Assembly: GCF_015667795.1 (NCBI RefSeq)
Contig: NZ_JADPEL010000001.1
Span: forward strand, 16,574 to 80,573
Direction: 5' to 3'
DNA from: Clostridium sp. D53t1_180928_C8
GTDB taxonomy: Bacteria; Bacillota; Clostridia; Clostridiales; Clostridiaceae
Length of the DNA stretch: 64,000 nt
Of this stretch, positions 26,566 to 36,318 are shown one piece after another; the first letter of the stretch is position 1, and every line of letters starts with the position of its first letter. Position numbers and translations under genes: made by a program. Under the pieces are notes generated by a model. That model saw only the letters and a list, made by a program, of their open reading frames with translations. It was not told the DNA's origin and made no database searches.

Positions 26566-29510
26566 TAGTTAATAAACCTAAAAAAAACAAAGAGAATTCT
26601 AGATATTCTGTTTTATATATAATTATGTTTATAATTATGGGAAGTATTGTGGCTAAGTTATTATACCTTCAAGTATATAAGTATGATGATTATAAAGAGA
26701 AGGCTGATGTAAGTTCTACTAAATTTATTTCAGAAGAAGCCCCAAGGGGTAATATATATGATAGTGACGGTAACGTAATAGCAACTAATAAGCAAACTTA
26801 TACTTTAACTTATATGGAAACTATAGATTCTACAAAAGAGTTTTATAAAACTATGGATAAAGTTTTTAAAATATTAGAGGATAATGGAGAAAACTTTCAA
26901 GATGATTTAGCACTTAAGGTTGATGATAATGGTAATATATATTTTGATTTCAAAACAGATAATGAATCTAATAGAAGAGCCCTTGAAATAAGATTTAAAA
27001 GAGATAGGGGATTAAATGAAGATATAGAAGAAGAGAAATTTAAAAATCAAGAAGGAGATTATACAGATGAGCAAATAAATGAAGTTAATGATGCGCTTAT
27101 GGAAATAACTGCAGAAGATACTTTTTATTATCTTGTGAAAAAGTATGATTTATATAAATTGCTATTACCAGACAACTATACGACAGAGCAAGCCAATGAA
27201 TTAGCAAAAAAATATAAAGATACAAATGGTAAAAAAATATTAAATGATTTATTAAAGCAGTACTCTATACAACAAATAAGACGTTATATAGTCGTAAAAG
27301 ATGCCGTTAAGATGGGAAGCTTTAGTGGTTATTCAAATATAACGATAGCAAGTAATATAAATAGGGATACAGCTTTTGTTGTATATCAACAATTAAATGA
27401 TTTACCAGGTATAAATGTTAGTTTAAAACCAGTAAGATATTATCCGTATGGTACATTAGCATCATCGGTTATAGGGTATGTATCATCAATAAGTAGTTCT
27501 CAACAAGAAAGCTATGAGTTAAGAGGATATGATACATCAAGTGATTTAATAGGTGTATCAGGAATAGAATCAGCATTTGAAGAGCAGTTGAAGGGAACTA
27601 AGGGAGGAACTACTGTAAAGGTAAATTCTCAAGGTAGAACCACAGAAGAGCTATTTAAGCTAGAATCTTATCCTGGTAATGATGTACATTTAACAATAGA
27701 TAAAAATGTACAATATGCAGCACAGGAAGCTTTAAAGGACCAGATACTTAAACTACAATCAGAAGGTTTATCTAGTGCAACAAGAGGTGCGGTTGTTGCA
27801 ATAGAGGTTAATACTGGTAGAGTCATTGCTATGGCAAGTTATCCAGATTTTGACCCTAATGATTTTGCGATTCCTAGTGAATTAAGTACCGAAAAATATA
27901 ATGAGTATTTTAATCCTAATTTAGAGTCTTTTGGTATACAACACATTCAAAGTAGTGGAGCTAAAGGAACTTTAGATGATCTTTTTCCTGTAAATGAAAC
28001 TACGGGAATTAGAGAAGATAGATACGATATATATCCAAGATCTATGTTTAATTATGCTACTCAAGGACTAGTAGTTCCAGGTTCAACATTTAAGCCATTA
28101 ACAGCACTTGCAGGGCTAACTGATGGTGCAATAAGTGAAAATGATACGGTTAACGACGTAGGGCTTTGGAGTAGTGAATATACAGGTAAACAAGTGCTTG
28201 AAAACTTCCAAAAAATAGGACATGGAGTTACTGATGTGAGAAAAGCACTTGAGGTTTCTTCTAACTATTTCTTCTATGAAACAGCTATTAGACTATATGT
28301 TAAAAATGGTGCTAATATAGATGCACTTAATTCAATAGCTCGTTATGCATGGAAATTTGGATTAGGCGCAGAACAAGGGAAAACAGCATCTACAGGGATT
28401 CAAATATATGAAAATTTTGGGCAAACTTATAATTTTGTTTCATGGAGAAGAAGTCTTGCATCAAATGCTAAATATAGTCTAGTTCCAGCACTTGAAGAGG
28501 GTGTATATTATGGTTTTAATTTTGTACCATTTGATATTAGTGATATAAGTACTGACTCAGATGAATTAAAGCAATTAAAAACTAGCTTGAAAAATAATAT
28601 TAAAGAAACATTACTTAAAGTTGGAACAGATGAACAAATCACAAGCCAAGATGAATATGCTAAAAGTATACTTGGAACTGTAAAAAAAATAATGGAGATA
28701 TCTGATAAGTATAAGGAAAATGTAGCTAATTATGAAGCAAGCAAGAATACTACAGTAAACATTGATGACCAAGCACAAAAGGTATCAAATGCAATTGCTT
28801 ACTTTACTGTAACAAACCAAGCTTCAGAAATAAAATCTCCAATTAATTTAGTTCAAGATGCTATAGGGCAAAGTATGAATGCATTTACACCATTACAGAT
28901 GGCAAATTATGTTGCTACGTTAGCAAATGGAGGAACACGTTATAAAGTTTCTATAGTTGATAAAGTGACATCACCTTCAGGGGAAATTATACAAGAATTT
29001 AAGCCGGAAGTTATAGAAAGTAATCCTATTGATTCAAATATATTACAAATAATCAAGGAAGGCATGCTTAGAGTTAATACATCACCATCTAATGCAACTA
29101 ACTATGCTTTATTTGGAAACTTTCCTATTGCGGTTGCTGGTAAGACAGGTACAGCCGACTTTGGAACTTCGGAGCAATATGAGTTCCAAGGAAGAAAAGC
29201 ATACGCTAACTATGTAAGCTTTGCGCCAATGGATAACCCTCAAATAGCTATATTCTCAACTATTTATGATGGTAATAGAGGGGCTAATAGTGCTGCTGTT
29301 CATAAAGGAATATATGAGGCATTCTTTAAGGATGAATTATTAGCTATAAATCCAAATTATGCATCAACATCAGATACATTCCAAAAGTACGTTGTAGAAG
29401 CTCCTGCGAATAATAATCAAGAATCGCAAGAAAAAGAACAACAACAAGTAACACAACAGGAACAAGTTGAACAAGGTCAAGAGACACAGCAAGACCAACC
29501 TCAACAATAG
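26562..29510 (+). CDS. mrdA: Penicillin-binding protein 2 (class B transpeptidase, elongasome)
   Basis: This membrane-anchored D,D-transpeptidase cross-links lateral wall peptidoglycan together with RodA. The 982-aa product has one N-terminal membrane helix (~15-37), a dimerisation domain with APRGNIYD, and the active-site motifs STFKP, SSN (SSNYFFYE) and KTGTADF. It is longer than E. coli PBP2 (~630 aa): extra sequence lies in the N-terminal half and as a ~100-residue charged insert between SSN and KTG. The last ~40 residues are almost all Q and E. It is the fourth gene of the mreBCD operon, overlapping mreD by 4 nt. Confidence 0.94.
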   Translation: MIVNKPKKNKENSRYSVLYIIMFIIMGSIVAKLLYLQVYKYDDYKEKADVSSTKFISEEAPRGNIYDSDGNVIATNKQTYTLTYMETIDSTKEFYKTMDKVFKILEDNGENFQDDLALKVDDNGNIYFDFKTDNESNRRALEIRFKRDRGLNEDIEEEKFKNQEGDYTDEQINEVNDALMEITAEDTFYYLVKKYDLYKLLLPDNYTTEQANELAKKYKDTNGKKILNDLLKQYSIQQIRRYIVVKDAVKMGSFSGYSNITIASNINRDTAFVVYQQLNDLPGINVSLKPVRYYPYGTLASSVIGYVSSISSSQQESYELRGYDTSSDLIGVSGIESAFEEQLKGTKGGTTVKVNSQGRTTEELFKLESYPGNDVHLTIDKNVQYAAQEALKDQILKLQSEGLSSATRGAVVAIEVNTGRVIAMASYPDFDPNDFAIPSELSTEKYNEYFNPNLESFGIQHIQSSGAKGTLDDLFPVNETTGIREDRYDIYPRSMFNYATQGLVVPGSTFKPLTALAGLTDGAISENDTVNDVGLWSSEYTGKQVLENFQKIGHGVTDVRKALEVSSNYFFYETAIRLYVKNGANIDALNSIARYAWKFGLGAEQGKTASTGIQIYENFGQTYNFVSWRRSLASNAKYSLVPALEEGVYYGFNFVPFDISDISTDSDELKQLKTSLKNNIKETLLKVGTDEQITSQDEYAKSILGTVKKIMEISDKYKENVANYEASKNTTVNIDDQAQKVSNAIAYFTVTNQASEIKSPINLVQDAIGQSMNAFTPLQMANYVATLANGGTRYKVSIVDKVTSPSGEIIQEFKPEVIESNPIDSNILQIIKEGMLRVNTSPSNATNYALFGNFPIAVAGKTGTADFGTSEQYEFQGRKAYANYVSFAPMDNPQIAIFSTIYDGNRGANSAAVHKGIYEAFFKDELLAINPNYASTSDTFQKYVVEAPANNNQESQEKEQQQVTQQEQVEQGQETQQDQPQQ

Positions 29511-29531
29511 CAATAAGGTGAATAAAGTATG

Positions 29532-29572
29532 ATAAGAGAGGTGCACTTTAGTTACCTCTCTTATTTTTTTTT
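29532..29572 (+). terminator. Terminator after the mre-PBP2 operon
   Basis: Perfect 11-bp stem ATAAGAGAGGT/ACCTCTCTTAT with a long T-run. Confidence 0.93.
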
Positions 29573-29751
29573 AAGTAAAAAATACAATATTTATGTCGTA
29601 AAAAAATAATTTGCAATTAAAAGTATATATTGGTAAAATAAGTTGTATTTTGTAGGAAAATTACAATAGTTTTAAGTATATTATGTTTTTAATTGTAGTT
29701 ATATGGTATAATTAAAACTAAATTGAGTTTTTAATTGGTGGAGGATGGCCA

Positions 29752-30399
29752 ATGAAGGATGAAAGAATACAAATAAGAGGTAACAAAGACGGTGTAAATG
29801 TTATAATAGATATGGATAAGTTTATAGGCTTTGACAATATGCTAGAAGCGCTAGTAAATAGTTTATCAAAGAATAAAGCTTTTTATAAAAATTCAATATT
29901 AAAAATAATAGCTAACCTTAAGCATATAGATGATTCTGAAATAACTAAGTTAAAAGAAGAGTTATTTCAAAAGATAAATATAAAGGATTGTATTTTTGAT
30001 GATATCAATGCAATTAAAGATAGTAATTCAGCTAAAGTTTTTAATGGAATTAATGAAGGAAAAACTAAATTTATCAAAAAAACAATAAGAGGTGGACAGT
30101 CTATTGATTACCCTGGTAATATTATTATTATAGGAGATATTAATAGTGGAGCTGAAGTTTCAGCAGGTGGTAATATTATAGTTCTTGGAAGTATTAAAGG
30201 AAATGTACGAGCTGGTACTGGAGGAAATAAGAAGTCTATAATAGCAGCATTTTTTATGCAGCCTGAACTTATGCAAATTTCAGATATATTAACTGTATCA
30301 CCGGATGACGGATTAAAGCCATCGTATCCAGAAGTTGCAAAAATAAAAGATGGTTATATAGTAGTAGAACCATATTTACCAAATAAATATATTTACTAA
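29752..30399 (+). CDS. minC: Septum site-determining protein MinC
   Basis: MinC blocks FtsZ polymerisation away from midcell. The 215-aa product has an alpha/beta N-terminal domain and the C-terminal right-handed beta-helix with GNIIIIGDINSGAEVSAGGN and GSIKGNVRAGTGG, which binds MinD. It is the first gene of the minCDE operon. TATAAT at 29707-29712 with an extended TGG is a likely promoter, and GTGGAGGAT precedes the ATG. Confidence 0.95.
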   Translation: MKDERIQIRGNKDGVNVIIDMDKFIGFDNMLEALVNSLSKNKAFYKNSILKIIANLKHIDDSEITKLKEELFQKINIKDCIFDDINAIKDSNSAKVFNGINEGKTKFIKKTIRGGQSIDYPGNIIIIGDINSGAEVSAGGNIIVLGSIKGNVRAGTGGNKKSIIAAFFMQPELMQISDILTVSPDDGLKPSYPEVAKIKDGYIVVEPYLPNKYIY

Positions 30400-30414
30400 A
30401 GTGGAGGGATTTAA

Positions 30415-31212
30415 ATGGGAGTTTCGATAGTTGTTACATCAGGCAAAGGTGGAGTTGGAAAGACTACAACGACTGCAAATTTAGGGACTGCATTAGCAGC
30501 ATTAGGGAAAAACGTTGTAGTAGTTGATGGTGACACTGGATTAAGAAATCTTGATGTGTTAATGGGATTAGAAAATAGGATAGTTTATACAATAATAGAT
30601 GTAATTGAAAATAGATGTAGGTTAAAGCAAGCATTAATAAAAGATAAAAGATATCCAAATCTTTGCTTATTACCAACAGCTCAAACAAAGGATAAGGATG
30701 ATATAAGAGCACAGGATATGTTTGATTTAGTTAATAAGCTAAAGGAAGAATTTGATTATGTGTTAATTGATTCACCAGCAGGAATTGAACAGGGATTTGA
30801 AAATTCGGTTGTTGGAGCTGATAAGGCTATAGTAGTTGTTAATCCTGAAATTACATCAGTTAGGGATGCTGATAGGGTAATAGGAAAATTAGATGCAAAA
30901 GGTTTAGAGGATCATACTGTTATAGTTAATAGATTAAATTATGAAATGACGAAAAGAGGAGATATGCTTGACGTATCAGATATTATAGAAACTTTATCAG
31001 TTAAATTATTAGGTGTTGTTCCTGATGATAGAAGTATAACTGTTTCAACTAATAAAGGAGAACCTATAGTTTTAGATGAAAAGGCTCTTTCAGGGCAAGC
31101 GTTTAGAAATATAGCTAAAAGAATTACAGGAGAAGAAGTTCCATTATTAAAATTAGGTTCTGAATCAACAGGGTTCTTTTCAGCTATAAGAAAGATTTTT
31201 AAGAAAAACTAG
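30415..31212 (+). CDS. minD: Septum site-determining ATPase MinD
   Basis: This membrane-binding ParA-type ATPase recruits MinC to the poles. The 265-aa product opens with the deviant Walker A GKGGVGKTTTTANLG, then DGDTGLRNLDVLMGLE and the DSPAGIEQGF motif. The C-terminal amphipathic helix (FFSAIRKIFKKN) is the membrane-targeting sequence. It lies 15 nt after minC with TGGAGGGA upstream. Confidence 0.98.
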   Translation: MGVSIVVTSGKGGVGKTTTTANLGTALAALGKNVVVVDGDTGLRNLDVLMGLENRIVYTIIDVIENRCRLKQALIKDKRYPNLCLLPTAQTKDKDDIRAQDMFDLVNKLKEEFDYVLIDSPAGIEQGFENSVVGADKAIVVVNPEITSVRDADRVIGKLDAKGLEDHTVIVNRLNYEMTKRGDMLDVSDIIETLSVKLLGVVPDDRSITVSTNKGEPIVLDEKALSGQAFRNIAKRITGEEVPLLKLGSESTGFFSAIRKIFKKN

Positions 31213-31227
31213 GGGGTTAAGAGTGGT

Positions 31228-31497
31228 ATGGATTTATTAAGGGTATTTTCTAACAAAACTACTCCAAAAGAAGTTGCTAAAGATAGGTTAAAGTTAATAC
31301 TTATTCATGACAGAGGTGATTTAGCTCCTGAAACTTTAGACAAAATAAGAAGAGAAATACTAGAAGTCATTTCTAAGTATATAGAGATTGATGCTAATGA
31401 TGTAGAGATATCATTAAATAGGAGTGATGATATAGAGGGAGAGACTTCACCAGCATTAATTGCAAATATTCCAATAAAAAATATAAGAAATAGATAA
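31228..31497 (+). CDS. minE: Cell division topological specificity factor MinE
   Basis: MinE drives MinD off the membrane and generates pole-to-pole oscillation. The 89-aa product has KEVAKDRLKLILIHDRGDLAPE, split here only for naming: the anti-MinCD helix comes first and the topological domain with ISKYIEIDANDVEISLNR second. Its presence shows an oscillating Min system rather than the DivIVA-only system of Bacillus. It is the last gene of the operon, followed by a terminator. Confidence 0.95.
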   Translation: MDLLRVFSNKTTPKEVAKDRLKLILIHDRGDLAPETLDKIRREILEVISKYIEIDANDVEISLNRSDDIEGETSPALIANIPIKNIRNR

Positions 31498-31502
31498 TAT
31501 AG

Positions 31503-31540
31503 AGAGACTGTTAAAAATAAAGACAGTCTCTTTTATTTTT
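31503..31540 (+). terminator. Terminator after minCDE
   Basis: Stem AGAGACTGT/ACAGTCTCT with a ~12-nt loop, then TTTATTTTT. Confidence 0.88.
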
Positions 31541-31734
31541 ACTAATATTAAAAATGAATATTGATATATATTATTAATATAAATATTTAGTGATAAGGAT
31601 AGAAAAAAATATACAGTAGAAGATTATCAATTCTTAAGAGTTTATGAATTTTATATGTAGTAATATAATTATTTATGGAGAAAAAGAATGAAATAGGATA
31701 TAATAAGTAAGTATAAATTCAAGGAGGTAAAAGT

Positions 31735-32871
31735 ATGATACCTTTATCAAAGTTTAAAATGAATTTAAAAAGTTTAAAAAAAGTAGATAAACTAATGTTT
31801 ATATCTATAGTACTGATAACTATGTTCGGTATAATTAATATATATCTAGCAAAAAAGGCAGCAACTGGAGGTATGCTATTTCCAGTAAAGCAATCGGTGT
31901 TTTTTATAGCATCAATAGTATTATTATATTTTATATTAGCGATAGATTATTCAATAATTAAGGCATTTACACCGATATTTTATTGGACATCAATTGCCTT
32001 ATTGGTTTTGGTATTAATAATAGGATCAACTATTAATGGAGCTCAAGGTTGGATTAGATTAGGACCATTATCATTCCAACCAGCAGAATTGGCGAAAATT
32101 GCAACTGTTATGATGATGGGAAAAAAGCTAGAAGATATGGATGGAGAAATAAATAACTTTAAAAATTTCTTTATATTGGCTTTTTATGCAATAATACCAG
32201 CAGGACTTATAGTAATTCAGCCGGATATGGGAATGACTATGGTATTATTTTTTATGGTTTTAGGAGTATTCTTTATAGGTGGACTAGATAAAAGAATAAT
32301 TATAGGTGGGTTAGGTGCTTTAATAGTAGGAATTGTGTTAGTGTGGAATTCAGGATTAATACAAGACTACCAAAAGAGAAGAATAACATCATTTAGAAAT
32401 CCAGAAACTGACACTTCAGGATCAGGATATCATTTAAGACAGTCACTTATAGCTATTGGATCAGGTGGTTTTTTTGGAACTCTTAACTCCTTAGCTAATG
32501 ATGGAACAAGTGGATATGCATCTCAATATGTTCCTGAAATACAAACAGATTTTATTTTTAGCCAAGTATGCCAACAATGGGGAACTTTTGGAGCAATTTG
32601 TTTATTAACTTTATATGGAATACTTATATCTAGAATGATTAATATAGCACGGACAGCAAAGGATATATTTGGAACTATGTTAGCAACAGGAATGGTCGCA
32701 TACTTTTTATTTGCGATATGGCAGAATATAGGTATGACGATAGGGTTAATGCCCATTACTGGAATAACATTACCATTAGTTAGTTATGGAGGAAGCTCTC
32801 TTGCTACAACTATTATTTCTTTAGGGCTAGTTCTTAATATAGGGATGAGAAGAACTAAATTAAATTTTTAA
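31735..32871 (+). CDS. rodA: RodA/FtsW-family (SEDS) peptidoglycan glycosyltransferase
   Basis: SEDS proteins polymerise lipid II and pair with class B PBPs. The 378-aa product has about ten membrane helices and the family motifs GAQGWIRLGPLSFQPAELAK and GITLPLVSYGGSS. The nearby PBP2 and mreBCD genes point to RodA (elongation) rather than FtsW. It has its own 5' region after the min terminator, with CAAGGAGGTAA before the ATG, and a very strong terminator after it. Confidence 0.92.
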   Translation: MIPLSKFKMNLKSLKKVDKLMFISIVLITMFGIINIYLAKKAATGGMLFPVKQSVFFIASIVLLYFILAIDYSIIKAFTPIFYWTSIALLVLVLIIGSTINGAQGWIRLGPLSFQPAELAKIATVMMMGKKLEDMDGEINNFKNFFILAFYAIIPAGLIVIQPDMGMTMVLFFMVLGVFFIGGLDKRIIIGGLGALIVGIVLVWNSGLIQDYQKRRITSFRNPETDTSGSGYHLRQSLIAIGSGGFFGTLNSLANDGTSGYASQYVPEIQTDFIFSQVCQQWGTFGAICLLTLYGILISRMINIARTAKDIFGTMLATGMVAYFLFAIWQNIGMTIGLMPITGITLPLVSYGGSSLATTIISLGLVLNIGMRRTKLNF

Positions 32872-32882
32872 TTAAATTTTTG

Positions 32883-32925
32883 ATATGCAATATATTGTAA
32901 ATGCAATATATTGCATATTTTTTTT
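32883..32925 (+). terminator. Strong terminator after rodA
   Basis: Perfect 15-bp inverted repeat ATATGCAATATATTG / CAATATATTGCATAT with a 6-nt loop and a T-run. Confidence 0.93.
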
Positions 32926-32970
32926 GTTATGAAAATATAATTAAATAAGCAATTTTTTTTAGGAGGAAAA

Positions 32971-33363
32971 ATGGGAAATTACAATAATCAATACCAAAGA
33001 TATTATCAAGAATTACAAAATAAAAATTTCGGGAAAAGTAAATCACCAGTTTATAATAGAAATACATTTGATAAAGTGTATGGAAGCACTAAAAAAAATA
33101 ATTCAAGAAAAGACTTTTTTTCAAGTATGGCTAATGTATTTATTTATCAATTAGTAGTAGTTATATTTATGCTTATGGCATCTTTTTATTTAAAGTACTC
33201 TCCAAATGAACAAGAGTCTTATAAGAATGTAAAAGCTGTAATTAATGATACTAACTATAGTAAAGTTGATGAAGAAATTAAAGCATTTAATATTTCAGAT
33301 ATAGTAAATAAGATAACTAATTACATAAAAACAAGCTTAAATGGAGGAAAAGCTGATTTTTAA
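32971..33363 (+). CDS. Small single-pass membrane protein in the spoIVFA position
   Basis: The 130-aa product has a polar N-terminus rich in N, Q, Y and K (1-70), one membrane helix (~70-90, FIYQLVVVIFMLMASFYL) and a ~40-residue outer tail. It lies 65 nt before spoIVFB, where B. subtilis has spoIVFA, the regulator that anchors and inhibits the protease. SpoIVFA is about twice as long and ends in a LytM/M23-like domain, which is absent here. I infer a reduced SpoIVFA analogue from position and topology only. TTAGGAGGAAAA precedes the ATG. Confidence 0.7.
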   Translation: MGNYNNQYQRYYQELQNKNFGKSKSPVYNRNTFDKVYGSTKKNNSRKDFFSSMANVFIYQLVVVIFMLMASFYLKYSPNEQESYKNVKAVINDTNYSKVDEEIKAFNISDIVNKITNYIKTSLNGGKADF

Positions 33364-33428
33364 AGTAATAAAAAATCCTAGTAGAAAGGTGGTTATTAAT
33401 AAAATGTGAGTCTGTAAAGGAGATGTAA

Positions 33429-34292
33429 ATGCATAGATGGAGTAAAAGTGTTCTAGCTGAAATTATATTATTTTTTATACTTCTTAGCTTAAATGAATCA
33501 ATTGTTTTAGCATTTATAAGTATATTACTTCATGAGATATCTCATATAGTTGTAGCTAAAAAAAATGGCTGTAAATTTAATAATTTTCAGATTCATATAT
33601 ATGGAGCAAATGCAGAGTTTATAAATATTGATGAATTGTCTAAGAAGGAAAAACTACGAATATATTTGGCTGGGCCCGGTATGAATCTGGCCATTGCATG
33701 TATATTTTTTTTTGTTGGTTTAATAATTAATAATAGTATAGTATACAAAATGATTAATATTAATTTGAGCTTATTAGTCTTTAATATTTTACCAGCATAT
33801 CCTTTGGATGGTTCAAGAATATTAGAAATTATATTATCTGAAAAAATATTATATAAAAAGGTTACAGATATAATTTCTAAGATAAGCTATATAGTTGTGA
33901 TAGGATTAATTGCAATTGTTTTTATTGTATTTATATATAATAAAACTTTAAATATTAGTTTAGTCATTGCGGCTATAATAATTTGTTTAATAACTAGAAG
34001 TGAAAAAAAATCAGCTATGTATATTTTAATGGGAAATATATTTATGAAGCGTAATAAGTTGTTAAGAAATGATTATATTGAAAATAAAAGTATATCAGTC
34101 TATTACAAGTTAGGTTTAGCAAACGTTATGTCGATAATAGATAAAAATAGATTTAATACTTTTTATGTATTAAATGATGATTTAAAGGTTTTATTTATTA
34201 TGCATGAAGATGAACTTATAGAAGCATTAAAACTTTATGGAAATATTACTTTAGAGGAATATTTTGATAGGCGAGATGAACTAAGCAATTAG
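33429..34292 (+). CDS. spoIVFB: SpoIVFB-like site-2 metalloprotease (M50)
   Basis: SpoIVFB cuts pro-SigmaK inside the forespore-surrounding membrane and turns on late mother-cell genes. The 287-aa product has several membrane helices, the zinc site HEISH (35-39) in the second hydrophobic segment and the third ligand region NILPAYPLDGSRIL (~119-132). The C-terminal ~90 residues resemble a CBS-like domain, as in SpoIVFB. Position between min/rodA and rplU matches B. subtilis. AAAGGAGATGT precedes the ATG. Confidence 0.9.
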   Translation: MHRWSKSVLAEIILFFILLSLNESIVLAFISILLHEISHIVVAKKNGCKFNNFQIHIYGANAEFINIDELSKKEKLRIYLAGPGMNLAIACIFFFVGLIINNSIVYKMININLSLLVFNILPAYPLDGSRILEIILSEKILYKKVTDIISKISYIVVIGLIAIVFIVFIYNKTLNISLVIAAIIICLITRSEKKSAMYILMGNIFMKRNKLLRNDYIENKSISVYYKLGLANVMSIIDKNRFNTFYVLNDDLKVLFIMHEDELIEALKLYGNITLEEYFDRRDELSN

Positions 34293-34328
34293 TTTACTTT
34301 TAGATGTTTATTATGCTAGAATATCATT

Positions 34329-34445
34329 TAGATAGTTAGGAGTTAGTAATTAGTAGTTAGTAGTTAGTAGTAGTGAAAAATTCGGCTTAAGCTGAATTTT
34401 TTTCATTAACTACTAACTTAAAACTATTAGCTACTAACTAAATTA
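34329..34445. repeat. Long imperfect inverted repeat built from TTAGTAG-type short repeats
   Basis: The left arm is a run of GTTAGTA/TTAGTAG-like heptamers and the right arm carries their complement (ACTACTAAC, GCTACTAAC). The arms are about 50 nt each. The centre AATTCGGC TTAA GCTGAATT plus seven T is a terminator. A related structure occurs at 43967-44100. It contains no ORF. Confidence 0.6.
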
Positions 34446-34458
34446 GAGGAGGGTGCTT

Positions 34459-36318
34459 ATGAATAAGATAACTGATGATATTTTATGTAAAGTAGAAAAG
34501 CCATCTAGATATGTTGGTGGTGAATTAAATCAAGTTATAAAAAATCCTGAAGATGTTAATATAAGATTTGCGTTTTGTTTCCCAGATGTATATGAAGTTG
34601 GGATGTCTCATTTAGGAACAAGGATTTTATATCATACTATAAATGAAAGAAAAGATACATATTGTGAAAGAGTTTTCACTCCATGGCCAGATATGGAGTC
34701 TTTAATGAGGGAAAATAATATAAAGTTATTTACTTTAGAAACTAAGACACCATTAGATGAATTTGATATGTTAGGTTTTACGCTTCAATATGAAATGAGT
34801 TATACAAATATATTAAATATGCTAGATATGTCTGGAATAACTATAAGAGCGAGTGAAAGAAAAAATGATGATCCTATAATAATGGCTGGTGGACCATGTG
34901 CATATAATCCAGAACCATTATATGATATTGTAGACTTCTTCGAAATTGGAGAAGGAGAAGAAATGATGAACGATGTTTTAGAAGTTTATGCAAGACATAA
35001 AGAAGCAGGAAACTTTAATAAACAAGATTTCTTAAGAGAAATATCAAAAATTGGTGGAATCTATGTTCCTAGCCTTTATGATGTTACATATAATGAAGAT
35101 GGAACAATAAAAGAGTTTAAAGCAAAGTATGAAGATGTTCCAGCTAAGATTAAAAAGAGAATAGTTAATAATTTTGATGCAGTATCATTCCCAGAAGAGA
35201 TGATAGTTCCTTATACTGATATAGTACATGATAGAGTTGTTTTAGAAACAGCTAGAGGATGCACAAATGGATGTAGATTCTGTCAAGCAGGTATGATTTA
35301 TAGACCAGTTAGAGAGAAAACTACTAATACTCTATTAGAACAAGCAAGAAGAGCACTTAAAGCTACTGGATATGATGAAGTATCATTAGCTTCATTAAGT
35401 ATTTGTGATTACTCTAATATTCAAAATCTAATATCTAGTTTAGTTTTAGAACATGAGGCTAAAAAGGTGGGAATAGCACTTCCATCTATAAGAGTTGATG
35501 CTTTTTCAGTAGATTTAATAAAAGAAATTCAAAAGGTTAGAAAAACAGGTTTAACTTTAGCTCCAGAAGCAGGATCTCAAAGAATGAGAGACATAATAAA
35601 TAAGGGGTTAACTGAAGAAAGAATATTAGAAGCTGTAAAAAGTGCTTTTGAATCAGGTTGGAGTACTATTAAATTATACTTTATATTAGGATTACCTTAT
35701 GAAACAACAGAAGATGCAGCTGGAATTGGTGAATTAGCAGAAAAAATGGCTGATGTCTATTTTGGAATTCCAAAGAATGTTAGAAGTAAGGGATTAAAGA
35801 TTACAGTAAGTACATCAATATTAGTTCCAAAGCCATTCACACCATTCCAATGGGCTCCAATGGCAAGACCAGAAATAGTTGATGAAAGAATTAAAGCTGT
35901 TAGAGGTGCAATTAAATCAAGAAGTATAGTTTATAACTATCATGAGCAAGAAACTTCATTTATGGAAGCTGTATTTGCAAGAGGAGATAGAAGAACTTGT
36001 GATGTATTAATTAAGGCATTCGAAAAGGGTGCTAAATTTGATGGTTGGTCAGAATACTTTAATATGGATATATGGAAGGAATCAATGTCAGAGTGCAATT
36101 TAGATGCTGATTTCTATGTATATAGAGATAGAGAGTATGATGAAGTTCTTCCTTGGGACTTTATAGATATTGGAGTTAATAGAAAATATCTTGAAAGAGA
36201 AAATGAAAAGGCCAAAAGAGCTGAACTTACTAAGAACTGTTTAGAAGGATGTACTGGATGCGGTATAAATGTAAACTTTAAAGAAGGGAAGTGTTTCGAA
36301 GGTGCGATACGTAATTAA
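34459..36318 (+). CDS. B12-binding-type radical SAM protein (TIGR03960-like)
   Basis: The 619-aa product has a B12-binding-like N-terminal region, then the radical SAM cluster site ARGCTNGCRFCQAG (Cx3Cx2C) and DYSNIQNL. An extra cysteine-rich tail follows (KNCLEGCTGCGIN...GKCFEG). This uncharacterised family is nearly always next to the DUF2344 protein and RNase G, as here, so an RNA- or ribosome-linked modification is a reasonable guess only. ATG 34459 has GAGGAGGG upstream. The next gene overlaps its end by 17 nt. Confidence 0.88.
   Translation: MNKITDDILCKVEKPSRYVGGELNQVIKNPEDVNIRFAFCFPDVYEVGMSHLGTRILYHTINERKDTYCERVFTPWPDMESLMRENNIKLFTLETKTPLDEFDMLGFTLQYEMSYTNILNMLDMSGITIRASERKNDDPIIMAGGPCAYNPEPLYDIVDFFEIGEGEEMMNDVLEVYARHKEAGNFNKQDFLREISKIGGIYVPSLYDVTYNEDGTIKEFKAKYEDVPAKIKKRIVNNFDAVSFPEEMIVPYTDIVHDRVVLETARGCTNGCRFCQAGMIYRPVREKTTNTLLEQARRALKATGYDEVSLASLSICDYSNIQNLISSLVLEHEAKKVGIALPSIRVDAFSVDLIKEIQKVRKTGLTLAPEAGSQRMRDIINKGLTEERILEAVKSAFESGWSTIKLYFILGLPYETTEDAAGIGELAEKMADVYFGIPKNVRSKGLKITVSTSILVPKPFTPFQWAPMARPEIVDERIKAVRGAIKSRSIVYNYHEQETSFMEAVFARGDRRTCDVLIKAFEKGAKFDGWSEYFNMDIWKESMSECNLDADFYVYRDREYDEVLPWDFIDIGVNRKYLERENEKAKRAELTKNCLEGCTGCGINVNFKEGKCFEGAIRN

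Noticed and set aside
34453-34458. GTG start for the radical SAM gene
   Set aside because: It overlaps the GAGGAGGG ribosome-binding site; the ATG at 34459 has proper spacing.
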